DNA of 64,000 nt from Annona cherimola (taxonomy: Eukaryota > Streptophyta > Magnoliopsida > Magnoliales > Annonaceae). The stretch spans positions 17,403,335-17,467,334 of the forward strand of contig CM059977.1 of the NCBI GenBank assembly GCA_030490835.1. Direction: 5' to 3'. Below, in pieces: positions 11,566-26,416 of the stretch (positions within the stretch are counted from its first letter, which is position 1; the number at the start of each line of letters is the position of its first letter). Both the position numbers and the translations under genes were made by a program. Below the pieces are notes generated by a model, which had not been told where the DNA came from, made no database searches, and worked only from the letters and a program-made list of their open reading frames with translations.

Positions 11566-12000
11566 ATTCACGAAAAATGATTAAACTGTGGAGATATAGA
11601 AAAAATATGGAAGGGATGTCATAACTGATAAGAGTAAGACGTGGGAATTTTTATTTTTATATAGCTATGATCTCTTATACCAGTACGAGAAGAGATGGCT
11701 ACATCTTATACCCGTTTGATATTACCATTTTTTAAATTTTTAAATTTTTTTTTTGATAAGATTGCTAATATGGGTATATATTATAAAATGAAATAGATTC
11801 ATGAAAAATGATTAAACTGTGGAGACAGAGAAAAAATATGGAAGGGATGTTATAATTGATAAGAAGCGGGAGTTTATTTTTTTATTTTATAGAGCTGTGA
11901 TCTCTTGATACCGGTATGGGAAGAGATGGCTCTATCTTATACCCGTTTGATATACCTTTTTTAAATTTTTAATAAGATTGTTAATATAGGTATATATTAT
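11566..12000. repeat. Direct tandem duplication, two copies of about 215 bp
   Basis: Copies near 11566-11786 and 11790-12000 share GATTCA(C/T)GAAAAATGATTAAACTGTGGAGA, then ATGGAAGGGATGT, then a TTGATA-type end, with small indels. They are non-coding. Confidence 0.8.
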
Positions 12001-12007
12001 CTATAAA

Positions 12008-12126
12008 TTAAGTTATATTATTTTTGAATATGTGTATCTATTTTTATTTTATATTTTATATAAGGGTGTTATATTATTTTTGAATATGTGTATCTATTTT
12101 TATTTTATATTTTATATAAGGGTATT
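12008..12126. repeat. 58-bp direct tandem duplication
   Basis: Two almost identical AT-rich copies beginning TTATATTATTTTTGAATATG and ending TTTATATAAGGGT.TTAT, immediately after the larger duplication. Confidence 0.85.
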
Positions 12127-12425
12127 ATGGTCATTGCCATAGTAGTGAAAATGCGAATAATATCCCAAAATATAAAATAAATACATACCTTCAAAATTGG
12201 TAAAACTTAATTTATAAATAATGTATATCTAAGTTAGTAATTTAATAAAAATAAATATTATAACTGGCCCTAGATGATCACCCATCTTTTATACGTGTGT
12301 ATGCAACAGAAATCAAGACTTTTCCTTGCTACTGCACATGACTTCATTAGTGTAATACTTATTTACGCATACAATATTTTAACAGTTTTTTATTCATTAT
12401 TAGCTAAGAGCTATATGTTAAAGAA

Positions 12426-12808
12426 GAGTGATCCGGTTAGCCTGAGGTAAATAAATATCCCACTTAACCTATCTCAAAAAACTTGTTTATAATAACTTTT
12501 GTTTTTGTTTTTGTTCATACACTTATTTGTTTAAGTGTATTTAATACATAAACTAAGTTTTATCATTTTTGAATATATGTATATATATTTTTAAATTTTT
12601 AAAAATAGAGGTATTTTAAATACATATATACACAGAGATTTTTAAAAATCTTAAAAATATATACACGTATCCAAAAATGTTAAAACTTAGTTTATATGTT
12701 AAATACACTTAGATAAACAAGTGTGTGAAAAAAAAGTAAAAAAAAAATTTATGGTAAATGAATTTTTTAAAGTGGGCTAAGTACCTGAGCTAACTTGATC
12801 ATTCATCT
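12426..12808. mobile_element. Fold-back element with TTAGCC-type termini
   Basis: Left end GAGTGATCCGGTTAGCCTGA and right end GCTAACTTGATCATTC form imperfect inverted repeats. The interior is a hairpin: CATACACTTATTTGTTTAAG and AACTAAGTTTTATCATTTTT on the left are mirrored by AAAAATGTTAAAACTTAGTT and AGATAAACAAGTGTGTG on the right. Related copies are at 23695 and 63312. Confidence 0.65.
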
Positions 12809-13200
12809 ACTTCAAATTGCTGCTCCCTGCATTTTTAACCCTCTTTTTTCTTTAAACGCATGATTGTTGTCTTTTATCTGTTCTGTTACCTTGATGCCAA
12901 AAGCTTTAAGAGCTTTCGAGGATACCTCATCTGAATATAACAAGTGGAATTTGCATGAAAATTGAAAATAGGGATTTGGAGGGCTATTTTTCATGGAGGG
13001 AAGAGCCGATCAGTGTTCTAATTTCATGCTTATCGAGATTGCAAGCTTGTTTACCTATCAAAACTGTTTGGTACACTAGTCTAAAATTTTCTTTATTCCG
13101 TTTCAAGAAATGAAATTTATCACAAGTTCATCTGTTTATATATTTATCTTTCCTTAGTAAAAGGAAGATGGGAGTATGTCATCCTAACAAATTGCACCTG

Positions 13201-13581
13201 GTATAAAATTTAGGGTGCAGTTCTATGCACCTAGAAAACCATTTTTTTGAATTTTTTTTTTACAAAACTATTAATATAAGTGTATTTAACATGTATATCA
13301 AAATTTATCATTTTTAAAAAAAATTTAAATTTTTTTTCAGATTTTTAAAAATCAGTGGCATTTTAATAATTTTAAATTACTAAAAATGCCACTAATTTTT
13401 ATAAATCTAAAAAAAAATAAAAGCCTCCAAAAATGATAAAAATCAATACATGTGTTAAATATATCTAGATTAACATATTGATGAAAAATTTTCAAAATAA
13501 ATTAAAAAAATATAGTACACCTAAGTACATTAAAGCTCAGTGCACCTGAGTGCATATAATTTCACCCCATAAATTTTATAC
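13201..13581. mobile_element. Fold-back MITE with GTATAAAATTTA termini
   Basis: Termini GTATAAAATTTAGGGTG and CACCCCATAAATTTTATAC are inverted repeats with one extra base. The centre is a large inverted repeat around 13352-13412 (AAAAATCAGTGGCATTTTAA against CTAAAAATGCCACTAATTTTT, split). The same core word AAAATGCCACTGATTT is in the elements at 34795 and 61885. Confidence 0.65.
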
Positions 13582-14137
13582 GTCCATTTGCCTCAGGGCC
13601 CGATTGGTTACTCAAAATAGAAAAAAAATTCAAAAAATAACTAAAAATGATGCTTGGCACCGAAAATTGACAAATATCGTCGAACTGAAATTCAAAGCCA
13701 CGTATGCAAAGGGAGAGTGGGACGCTATGAAATGGATATTTATGCTACGTGTAAGATGAGTGTGTTGCCACTGGCAGACAGCTTTCGGTGTCGGTCCACC
13801 TGCACTTGTTCTATGCGTCCCCGATGACATTTGACATGGTTGATGTACTCCCACCAAACGGACATGCATGTCTCTCAGTTCACACGGGACTCTTGAACGG
13901 CTTGGGCCAAAAATTTTATTTCCCGATCATTTTTATATAAAATAATTCGAAGTGGATTGCGTCCTCAGGTTGGGGATAAGATCAACAAACGAAGACAACG
14001 AAGATCAGAAATGAACAAAAACCGAAAAGCCTACATTAATTCCATGAGCTCTTTACATGGGATGAGTAGAGCGTGCCGTAGCCCGTCGCCGGTCGCAAAT
14101 CGCTGTCATCGGGATTTCGACCATCCAAGCTTCTGCG

Positions 14138-14362
14138 TCACTCGAGCGTGGAGTCTGTCTTCTGGACGGATCGCGAGAATGCGAGGATGTCGGAAGGCTG
14201 GTGGGCGCTCTCCTCCAGCTGGCTGGCCTCCTTGGCTAGAATGTCTCCTCGCTGGGAGATGGCCTCTCGGAGCAAAATCATGGCCGTTGGTTTCATCCAC
14301 GCCGCAGGCCCATTTTCGCCCTCCTTGTCTCCTTTGGATTTTCTCCTTTGTTTAGTGTCCAT
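14138..14362 (-). CDS. Candidate small gene, 74-aa hydrophilic helical protein, unrecognised
   Basis: A minus-strand ORF in a GC-rich island inside AT-rich surroundings. It begins MDTKQRRKSKGDKEGENG, a charged, lysine-rich N-terminus, followed by a probable amphipathic helix (residues about 24-52, with ILLREAISQRGDILAKEASQ) and a Ser/Thr-rich end. Third codon positions are strongly G/C, which supports real coding. The start taken is the first ATG, in context GGGGATGGA. A weak AT-rich box (TTAATAAAAAG) lies about 40 bp upstream. I do not recognise a family and see no intron signals. It could be a single-exon plant protein or a chance ORF; the opposite strand is also open (14148-14459), which lowers confidence. 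Confidence 0.45.
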   Translation of the reverse strand: MDTKQRRKSKGDKEGENGPAAWMKPTAMILLREAISQRGDILAKEASQLEESAHQPSDILAFSRSVQKTDSTLE

Positions 14363-14840
14363 CCCCAAGCAAATGCACAGCGATTCGCGTTCGGACTGCT
14401 TTTTATTAACGGAAACGAGTTTGCTCGTTATACGTGGAGGGACACCTATCGCTTTCTGATGGCAAATGGCTGCGTGGCAATATATCTACTTGTCCACGTA
14501 TAAGACTCAGCCACTGCCGCCGAAGCAATGGAGGAACAAATACACAAAACCATAGCTCGACCGACGAGGTTAAGCCAACTGTCGAATTGGGTCAGGTCAG
14601 GTAGAGCCCGAACGGCCGTTACAGCTTCACGGCACCGGCATTCATACAAATCCGGTACGGGAAGCCTTTCCAAACCCGTCACAAATCACATTGTGAAGTC
14701 CGCATGGCTAAGGATTGGATTGAGAATATAACGTACTGGACTCTGCTTCTGAGCTTTTTCTGCAATGAACGTAATGTCAGGAGATCTCAACCCAACCCCT
14801 CCAGGACAGGTAAGAGCTTGCATTAACGGCGTGCGCTCTC

Positions 14841-15152
14841 CTGCTGTATTTGGTTGATCACGAAAAATACCAATCAAAACTTTTTAATTAAAAACTTATC
14901 ATTCTCCATAATTATCCTATTAATTAATTATTTTTTCACATTTTTTCCATATAAATAACCTTACTTTTCAATTATTTCCACACAACTACCTATAAAATTA
15001 ATCTATTTATTTTAACTTTATTCTCCTTGCACTTTACTATTACTCCGATCATATCACATTATATTATTTTCAATCAACTTTATATCATTTTCAATCAACT
15101 TACCTGAAAACTTTTCATTAAAATTTTTTATCTTCAACTAAACACACTTCTC
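14841..15152. mobile_element. Tourist-like MITE copy
   Basis: Begins near GCTGTATTTGGTTGAT, ends AACTAAACACACTTC, and has the family interior (CACACAACTACCTATAAAAT, ATTTTAACTTTATTCTCC). Confidence 0.6.
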
Positions 15153-15697
15153 AAAAAATAGCTATTATTAGCAAAAATTTGCTCATTTGCGAAAAGCTGG
15201 ACGCTAGCCCGCCAAACAGGCACTTAGTAAGTCCAGCCACTTTTTTTTAAAATAAAATAAATAAATAAAATCAAGATAAGTCCAGCCACTTGATTTATCT
15301 GACGAGACTTCAAGCGTGAAGAATTACTGAAACTAGGGTCCGTTTTGCAGGCGCATGCCCAGCATTTTTCGTTTCAACTGCTTTTTCAAATTTAACACTT
15401 CAGCACGCGATGAACCGTGAAAAATCACGCCACATGACCACAAATGCATCCTAATTTCTAAGAAATCAGATCGGTTACATAAAAGCTAATCAACTCAGAT
15501 CTCTGAGCAGAAATAATTGTCATAAAGGGAATAATTCCTGAGTCCATTATCAAAGTACAAAACTTGCAAACACCCTCGTCACGTTTTAAATCCTTAAGAT
15601 AACACCAGGCTAGAAGCAAGGGAAAAAAAAACGAAAATAAGGCTAGGTTCTCATGGCTATAGCAAGAATGAATTCGAAACATCAACAGCACAAAAAA

Positions 15698-17955
<2,258 letters not shown>

Positions 17956-18976
17956 CTCTGTACAAATTTCATTAGAACATGCTAAATCAAAAAGTGATAA
18001 ATAACACTCATAGATCATTTGAATCACTCGTATTGTCATATTATACTCAACCAGGGAAAATATATATATATAATGGTCATGAGGTGATGGTATTAATTAC
18101 ATGCATCTGAATTATTTGGTATAGTCCCGTTTTCAATAAGACTCATGTAGAAACATAAAAAGTCCTGCAATGTGCTTCTACAGGGGCAATTTGGCATCAT
18201 AAGCAATAACAAACCAATAATAGAGTATTATTTACAATTCCAACGGAATTTCCTACTTCTCCATACTTTTTAGGACATGTTTGCTGAGGGATTTTACAAA
18301 ACCCTCATTTACTGAGGCCATCCAGCCACGCATAAAGAAAAAGGTAGTATGTTATTTTTATTACTAGAAATCCTTGAATTATCTAAGATAAATAGATAAT
18401 AGACCTATAACAGCTCAGAAAAAATGCCGTGTATACAATCAAACTGACAAGAAAATAGGAACGATATTTCTGTTTACAGCAGAAAATAAACAAATCCAAG
18501 CATTTCGTTATCTAAACCGCTCTACCGCAGGGACCTCCTACCGGTGGCCACCGTTGATGATCATGTCCACTAGAAGCCAGCTATGCCGTCTGCGTACTTA
18601 AAAATTCCATGCTAAAATCACCGGATGCTTAGACTCTTATTCACTCGTGTGAGACAAATAATCAGATCAGTAAGATTTATTCTCTTTTCTGTTCAGTGCC
18701 TTCTTTTCGATGGGCATTAGCTTGTCCGCTACTGCGGTTAAGAATAATCACGATCGGCGGCTAATATCGTCTGCGAAAGAACAGCCACTAGATCCGACAC
18801 AGAAAGATTTCCGTTCCAAATGGAATCCATCCTTTCGCAGCATAAACAATACAGATAAATAACAACCTCTTGTAAGGGATGCCAACGACGATCTACAGCA
18901 GTTCGAACTAAAAAAGCATCAATCACGTGAACAGAATGTGCTGAAGAAATCACAGCAAATGCAAGATTCCGCTTAC

Positions 18977-19063
18977 CGTTTTCTAACTCCCCAACTAGGG
19001 TTTCTTCGGCTTGGAACGTGTCCCGGAGGAGACCACCGCGCTGAAAAAGCAGAGGGTTTATAT
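18977..19063 (-). promoter_or_regulatory. RPL7 TATA box, telo-box and non-coding first exon
   Basis: On the minus strand, ATATAAA at 19063-19057 is a good TATA box. A telo-box (AAACCCTA, 19003-18996) lies downstream in the leader, as is typical of plant ribosomal-protein genes. A splice donor ACG|GTAAGC ends the leader exon at 18977, so the first exon is non-coding and joins the acceptor before the ATG at 17955. Transcription probably starts about 30 bp below the TATA box, near 19030; that position is inferred. Confidence 0.7.
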
Positions 19064-19479
19064 GAGGGTTTTTGCTACTCTCTGTGGAGGACGACCTAGA
19101 AAATCTGACGGCTGCCGTTTCGTAGCACGTCGGATTGAATCTGATCCGTTGCTTTCGGAGGCGACGTAAAATGACTTAAGTATCCCTCGAAGTCGATGGC
19201 AAGCGCGCGGGTACACTGAGAGTGCGGTAAAGCGCGGTGGAGAAGGGGAAATTCAGCGCAACTCAAAAGTTCCTGTTGCCAGCATAGAATCTTTTCCGTT
19301 CATGTTACAATGACCAAATACCTACTAACGAATATAATAATCTAACGAAATAAATTCAGGACAATATGTGGTTGAAAATTGGATAAATATGATAAATACA
19401 AGCCTCATTTTTCCCTCCATAAATGATTGACTTTTGTTTTCTTTCATATCTTTATAGACACACATCCTTAAGCACAAAA

Positions 19480-20300
19480 ACAAAAGAAACATGTATATGG
19501 GCTAAGATCCAAGCCCAACAACAACCCAAAAGAGAGCAAACCCAAAGAAATTACAAATGAGCTCTAAAAAAACCAAAAACTCATTCGGAGCAAGACTAAA
19601 ACAAAAGATGTCAAGTCAAGCCCACCACTAAACGGGTCTGTCCAGTCTCAGCCCACAGGAGCAAAGCTCCACCAAGCCTCAAAAGCAGACTCTTCAACAA
19701 ACGGGCTCTAAAATGCAGCCCACCAGCTCCAGCTCACCAGATCCGGCCCACAGGAGCAAAGCTCCAACAAGCCATCAACTGGGCTCTACAATGCAGTCCA
19801 CCAGATTCAGCCCACCAAGCCTCAAAAGCAGACCTTTCAACAACCATATTCAAGTCCAACCACCGCGGGCTTCCATCTACGGCCCAAAGCCTACAAAACC
19901 CACTCCACCATCTACAAATAGGGAGTCAAGCCTCTCTTCTCCACACGCTTGGAGAGGGCATCCCAGAGGGGAGGACGGGAGTCTGTAGCAAAGTCTCGGC
20001 GTCCCAGTTTTCCACTCCTCAAGTTCCACGCCTCTCTCTCCACTTTCCCCCTTTCCTCAAATATTTCATTTTTCCTTTTCACGCCCTTATAAACTACCTC
20101 GGGTTGGCAGATTTCACCATATTTGCTTCAATCCGAAGGCCGAAACTCGAACTCTATATGATTAGTGCATTTATTCATTAAAAACATGGACTGATCTCCC
20201 TTTAAAGATCAGTGGCGACTCCATTTTCTTTATTTTTGCGCGCTTGTTTGAGTTAACGCTCCGGCGATGCGGGTGCACACGGGTTCACATATTCTAGCAT
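19480..20300 (+). mobile_element. LTR-like fragment (solo LTR or 3' LTR), boundaries uncertain
   Basis: The 3' part holds CAGTGGCGACTCCATTTTC (near 20209) and ends near GGTGCACACGGGTTCACA, a layout common at the 3' end of plant Gypsy LTRs. The 5' part starts near TGTATATGGGCTAAGATCC. Inside is a 95-bp direct duplication (GCCCACAGGAGCAAAGCTCC at 19651 and 19746). I could not find a matching target duplication. The 91-residue frame at 19713 is low-complexity Pro/Ser and probably not a gene. Confidence 0.45.
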
Positions 20301-20580
20301 AATACGTTGCCGTTATGCTGCCGGATTTGTGACTTGATCCGTATATGAAAAGTCTCGTCTTAGCTGTTATGCCGTCAAATCTACGGGAGAACACGCATAT
20401 GTCAAACTATCTAAAAACCGTCAATCCTAACGCGTTTTACTCCATGGGCATGCAGGAAAACTGACCCCACGTTGCTGTCTCGGACGCGTTGAAGGACCAG
20501 CTCAAACCCATCAGACACAATCCAGATTTTCAAGGCGAGGAAAAACGATCTGAGCCCATCGTAGCGCTCGCGGCGGGTGC
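20301..20580. other. GC-richer single-copy-looking stretch, no gene recognised
   Basis: It follows the LTR-like fragment and contains palindromic words such as TAATACGTTGCCGTTATGC. No ORF, RNA gene or repeat partner in the window was recognised. Confidence 0.4.
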
Positions 20581-20889
20581 TACAATCTCATTAATCTTAA
20601 TTTATAATTTATAATTTCTATACACAATTAACTTTTAATATGTTTAGGCATATATTCATAGTATATGGAAAAAATAGACCAACTGCACATTGAAAATGAA
20701 AAAAGAATAATTGTATAGTCATAAAAGAAGTATGCGCAAATAGCAATGTAATTGTACATAGTAGCCATTTTTGGGATTAGACACAAAATGTAAGGGTATT
20801 TGAAATTTATGAAATGCAATGAATATTTTCAAATTAAAGTCAAATATAGTATGTGTGCGCGCATGTGTATTTGAGAAAAGCTTCATAGT

Positions 20890-21915
20890 TAGAGGTGTTA
20901 ATAGTTATAGTCAACTCGTCAACCTGCCTATTTAACTTATTTATAAATGAGTTTGGATTGAGATTTTTGAATAAATTGCTCGTGATTCTCTGATCTGTTT
21001 AATCATTTAAATAAACAAATAGTTAAGTTTGAGAATTTTATAACCCGTTAACCTGACTAACGGGTTAATGAGTATATATTTTTCTAAATCCTAAACCTAT
21101 TTATTCCATTTTAATTTCTTATTTTTCTCGCTCCGTCTACAACTCTACAACATCTTTTCTAATTTTGTGTCGTATCATTGCCATCACTATTCCTACCTAA
21201 ACTTATGAGTATTGTTAATAAAATTATTCTCTCTCTCTCTCTCTATGAAAATCTAACCATACTGTGTATCTCGTTAGCGTAGATCAAATTATCAGGACAA
21301 TTGTAAATAACGTATACTCAACCTTAAATCATCTTGATTTTAACTGGGTAAACATAACTTCAATCTATATTATAAAATCTCAATCCAACCTTATTTTTCA
21401 CACTTTAACTCCAACTTTATTTTAATCATATAGAAATTAGTTCAGGTTAAAAATCAAGTTAATAAATCTAAAATTTTTTAAAATATTTTTCTTAATTAAA
21501 TATATTTTAAGATATAAATTATAAAAATAAACATAATCCTTTTTATAATAATATTTTTCAATTTATGACTTCTACGATAATATAATTGCTAAATAATCTT
21601 ATTTCAAAATAATAATTTTTAATTAATTCTTATGTATTACATGCTAATGTATGATTTTTAAAATATTCTATTATATTTCATACTAATATATAAAATTGGG
21701 TCGGATTGAAAATCATCTAACCAAAAAGCAACTTACTTTTTGAAATTGAGTCGGTTCAAATTAGGTTATATAATTTACTTTTTTCTAAAATGCCCAATCC
21801 AATCCCACTATAAATCAGGTTGAATTACTTGGGTTTGGATTGAGATTAACCATATTTATACCCTTAGCTTTAACCATCTAACTCGATTCCACTAACACTT
21901 CTACCCATAGTTTTC
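20890..21915. mobile_element. Diverged non-autonomous element with a GAGGTGTTAATAGTTATAG end
   Basis: Strong similarity, in inverse orientation, to about 35750-36680: both share GTTAATRGTTATGRTCAACTC, GATTGARATTTTTGAATAAAT and CTAAATCCTAAAYCTATTT. The right end is uncertain (near TTTATACCCTTAGC). The short termini are hAT-like, but no target duplication is clear. Confidence 0.5.
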
Positions 21916-22489
21916 TTTAACATACAACAGATGGAATGAAATGCAGAGTTAGGCATAACCAAACCCAAATTCAAACTCATCTAATTTGCGAGACTTGGGC
22001 AATTAGGAGTGTAAAGATTTTAGACCTATTTATAAAGGGTGCAATTTAGGTTCATGAAACTTGGGTGTACTTTAACCTAATCTTTAACTATATTGATAAA
22101 ATATTAACATAAAACTAATCATAATTTTAACATTATTTGTAAAACCTAAACCATGCTCGTACTTGTAAAAGTTGGGTTTGGATTGAGTTTTAGATTGAAA
22201 TCTAAGTTGATATATTTATATCTTAGTTAAGAACGATGAGTTTAAAGTTTCATACAAATATATAATAACAACAAATCTTGTAAGTAAACATAATAATATA
22301 TATAGTCAAACTATATATTTTTAAAACATATAGCAATATAAAGAATATTTATATAAGAAAATTTAACACTAAAAACAAGATAAATGAAGAATATTAATTG
22401 GTATAAATGTAAATAATAGAAATAAAAGATAAATATAAATGAAAACAATCACTTTATTTAGAATTATATTACAGCATGCCGAGCATGTA

Positions 22490-22900
22490 GGCTTTTTCTC
22501 AAATATACCTTGTACATTGACTCTAATCCCAAATATACTCTTTACGTTTTTAAAATTTCAGATATATGTACTGTGTTTGCAGTTAATTCCAAAAACACTC
22601 TATTTGTGAGTTAATATTATTGGTTAATATGTGAAATTACTAATTTAACGAATCAGATTTTGAACATAATTGAAAATTGATATTATTCACCAATGTGGTA
22701 ATTGCATTTGAACTGTAAATATGAAGAGTACTAATTTTATTTTCTTTCTAGTTTATTTTATTTTTTATTGTTTTATAACAAGGGTATTTTGGGCATTTAT
22801 AAAAATTTAACTAACGGTTTTTAATATGGACATTTTTTGGGTTTAACTATAAAAATATTATACTGTATTTATGAGTAATTACAATTGCTAAACATATATT
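22490..22900. repeat. Internally repetitive CCAAATATAC family, copy 1
   Basis: Short diverged direct subrepeats of the type AATCCCAAATATACTCTTTA followed by GTTTTTAAAATTTCA, then inverted versions towards the right end. Related blocks lie near 30515-30980, 34345-34745, 35365-35755 and 37360-38100. Non-coding. Confidence 0.55.
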
Positions 22901-22907
22901 GACATAA

Positions 22908-23173
22908 GGGTGGGTTTGGCAATGGATAAAAAATGTCAATTTAAAATATTTAACTTTTTATAACTATTATAATTTTTAATAATTTTTTCACATTTTCCTG
23001 TATAACTACCGTACTTTTCAATAATTTCTACGTAAGTACCCACACAACTAACCTATTTATTTTAACTTTATCTTATATACTCTTCATCATTGCCCCTATT
23101 ATATTACATTATTTTACAATTTTTATACTCCAAAACTTTTCATCAAAATTTTTATTCATTCCCAAGCACACCC
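22908..23173. mobile_element. Tourist-like MITE with TAA target duplication, 266 bp
   Basis: Termini GGGTGGGTTTGGCAATG and CATTCCCAAGCACACCC are inverted. The element is flanked on both sides by TAA (22905-22907, 23174-23176), the 3-bp duplication of PIF/Harbinger transposition. No coding capacity. Confidence 0.85.
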
Positions 23174-23694
23174 TAAATATAAATAATATAAAATATATAA
23201 ATATAAAAAAGATTGTTGAGATATATGCATATAATATATTTTATAATAAATATAAAATGAGAAACTGGGCTTAGATTCTTCCAATTCGAGTTTACTTAAA
23301 CTCTAATCCTATCACATTTTACAAATTGAGTTCCTAGAATTTGAGTTGGAAACAAAATTTATCATTGCGAAAATTTGTATTTAGTGAGCAGTTTTGAACT
23401 CAACCTAGCGAAGTTGCACCCCAACGTATCTAGATGTGTTCGAAGGTAGAAAGCTCGGGCCTATACACTCTTAGCAGGTGTTTGCTTTTCTTAATAATAG
23501 TTTTCTTTATCTTTTAAATTAAGATGCATGAAAAAACCAAGATGAACACGTGGTGTAAAAAGGCACTCACTCTACGGGTTAGATGCCATGTTTATCGCTC
23601 AACCAACGGCAGTTTGGCTCCCTAGATGGAGGAAATGTTATATATTGTAATTTGACTCTAACGATGTTCTTAACATTTCTTTGAGTAATGATGA

Positions 23695-24006
23695 TGTTTA
23701 CTTGGATAAGTAAATGTTTTGCTCAGTCTACTTTAAAAAATTTATTTAAAACACTTTTTTTTAACTTTTTTCTTTGTATATTTGTTTATCTGAGCATATT
23801 TAATATAAACTAAATTTTACAATCTTTGAATATGTATATTTATTATTTTTAGATTCACATGTCTAAAAATTGTAAAACTTGATTTATATATTAAATATGC
23901 TTAAATAAACAAGTGTGTGAAGAAAAAATAAAAAATAAGCATTGTAAATGAGTTTTTGAGATGGGTTAAGCGAGACATTTGCTTAGCCTAGACTAACAAG
24001 ATCATT
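23695..24006. mobile_element. Fold-back element with TTAGCC-type termini, second copy
   Basis: Shares the left arm (GTTTATCTGAGCATATTTAA) and right arm (TAAATAAACAAGTGTGTGAA) and ends in TTAGCCTAGACTAACAAGAT, matching the copies at 12426 and 63312. Confidence 0.6.
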
Positions 24007-24029
24007 TCTTTTTTTCTTTTTTATTTTAT

Positions 24030-24580
24030 GTGTGTTTGAGAAATTATAAAATTTTTATTAGTATTTGGTAACCCATAAAACTTTCAAAATTAAAACTTTT
24101 TAGTCCAAAATTTTTAACTATTCACAACTATCTTAATTTTAATTCTTTTTTGCTTCTTCATATACAATAATTTTATTTTTAATCATTTTTACACAACTAC
24201 TAATATATTTAATTTGTCTATTTTAACTTATTCTTTTTACTCATAACTATTACCCCCATCATAATGCATATCACATCATTTTTAACATTTTAAAATTTGT
24301 ACATGAAAATTTTTATTACTTCCCCAAACACCCTTACACGAAAAGTTTTTGAAATGGTTGAAAAATAATAGGATATGATAGTAGTAACGATGAGAAGTAA
24401 AATAAAATAAATAGGTTTGTTGTATGAATAATTGTATAAAAATAATTAAAAAGTATGTTAGTTGTATAGGAAGATATAAAAAAATAATTAAAAATAGAAT
24501 AGTTACTGAGAGTGAACCGTTTTAAATTGAAAAGTCTGGTTTAAAAAGTTTTAATTATTGGCAAATATGTCATACCTACT
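24030..24580. mobile_element. Two overlapping Tourist-like MITE fragments in opposite orientations
   Basis: One fragment runs from about 24064 (GTATTTGGTAACCCATAAAA) to CCCCAAACACCC near 24331. A second in reverse orientation follows to about 24580 (TTTTAATTATTGGCAAATAT). Together they look like a nested or head-to-head pair just before the large solo LTR. Confidence 0.5.
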
Positions 24581-26416
24581 ATTAAAAAATGTCAAATCAT
24601 ATTAGCCCAAGCAAAACCCACGTAAAATTAAAAGCACTTGTTTATACTGGTGAACACAACTGTCATACCTTATTCATCTTAGTTTAACTTTAGCATAGAA
24701 TTGTCATTAAAATAATCAATTTAATTAACATGGACATATAATTGAAAATTCAATAAAATAAGATTATTATTAGTTGATTTGTAAAAATGTCTTTGTGACG
24801 CCCCAAAACTGAGCATCACATCCTGAGTCTTACATCGAGATCATTATTGATTGGTAAACGTGATCAGGATTGCTGTCCTGTCACACGGCGGGTTTTAACG
24901 GATATTTATCCACTTAATTTCATTCTCATAGGAGTTTGATTTCTTATATTTTCATTTCAAACATATCTAGGTCATTTCCAACCCATCATCACATACAATT
25001 CATGCTGATCAAAAATATTTCATCAATTACATAAATCAGATGTCACTGCATGTATTAACTATAGTCATCAAACATAAAACATTCAAATAGTTACAATCAT
25101 TCAACATGAATTTTTCATAACATAGAAGTGCTAAAGTTTTCTCCATGGCTTCTCAGGCTCGCACTTGCTCCTTCACCATTTCCTTTTTTTCACCTGTCTT
25201 TGGGTTTGGAAAATAAAATTGTAAGTCGAAACTCAATAAGGAAGCTATTTGCATTTTACAGGCAAATCATTTCAGGCAACATTTTTGCATTTAAAATTAT
25301 CTTGGAAAGCAACTTATACATTGTTAAAATGTATATCTTGAAAACATAAAACCTTGTACCCATCATGAGTATCATATGCATAATGTCATGTAAAACCATG
25401 AATATGTCCTCATATATCCCTTAGGATGGAAGCTAGCTAGGCGACCATCCGTCCACATCATCTCCCATTTTAGAGAGGGCGCCGCCGGCCTTAGGCTTAT
25501 CTTAGCGACTTGGTCACACTAAGGGGGGACAATCGGTCCACTTATACCCTTCAAGTGGACCTAGTACCTTGTGCACATGAACTTTTCATAAATCCATCTT
25601 TAACATGCTAGCATGATTTTTCAGTCAGAAATAGAATCACATCATTTTTCCATAGCATTTATCAAAGAAATTTTCATAATATCGCATTGAAGTAAAAACA
25701 CCATTTCAACACCATTTAACTAAGGAATGACCATCCTTAAATACCACTAAAACGTTTTCAATATTTACAACAAGTAGTTAGTACAAAGATCATATTTATT
25801 CAAAGCAATTTAGAACAGTAAAAATCATTTAGAAAATTTGCTTGCTTACATGTGTTCTTTAGCTTTCCGACTCCGCTTTTTCTTTGTCTTTGCCTGCATG
25901 AGAATAATATACTTTTTTCATATATTTCTTTTCCTCATATCTCATTTAGTTTTCCAACCTATTTCATTTACATATATCATTTATTTGACTTCTCAAGTCA
26001 TTATGCACATATATAGCATATATTGTACATATTAACACATCTCATTGGTTCATACACAACGTATTCAATCACATAATTAGGGTAACCCTTTAATCACATA
26101 ATAATCATTCAATCATTATCATTTAAAGGTTCATTAACCTTCATTTGCCATTTTTCAATCCTTTTCCAAAATACACACATCGGTGCCCGTTTTAAGCACA
26201 CGTTATTACCCTAGGCTTCATTAATAAATTTCAAAATTTGGAATTAACATCATACAATTCTAAAAAAATACATAATCATGAAATTCATCGTATTTTCATG
26301 CATTTTGCACAAAATTATATTTCACAAGTCACTTATCACCCTTGCATATTTATTCCTTCACATATACTCATTTTGCAACATATACATGATGCATTTCATA
26401 AAATTTTCTAAGTCAA

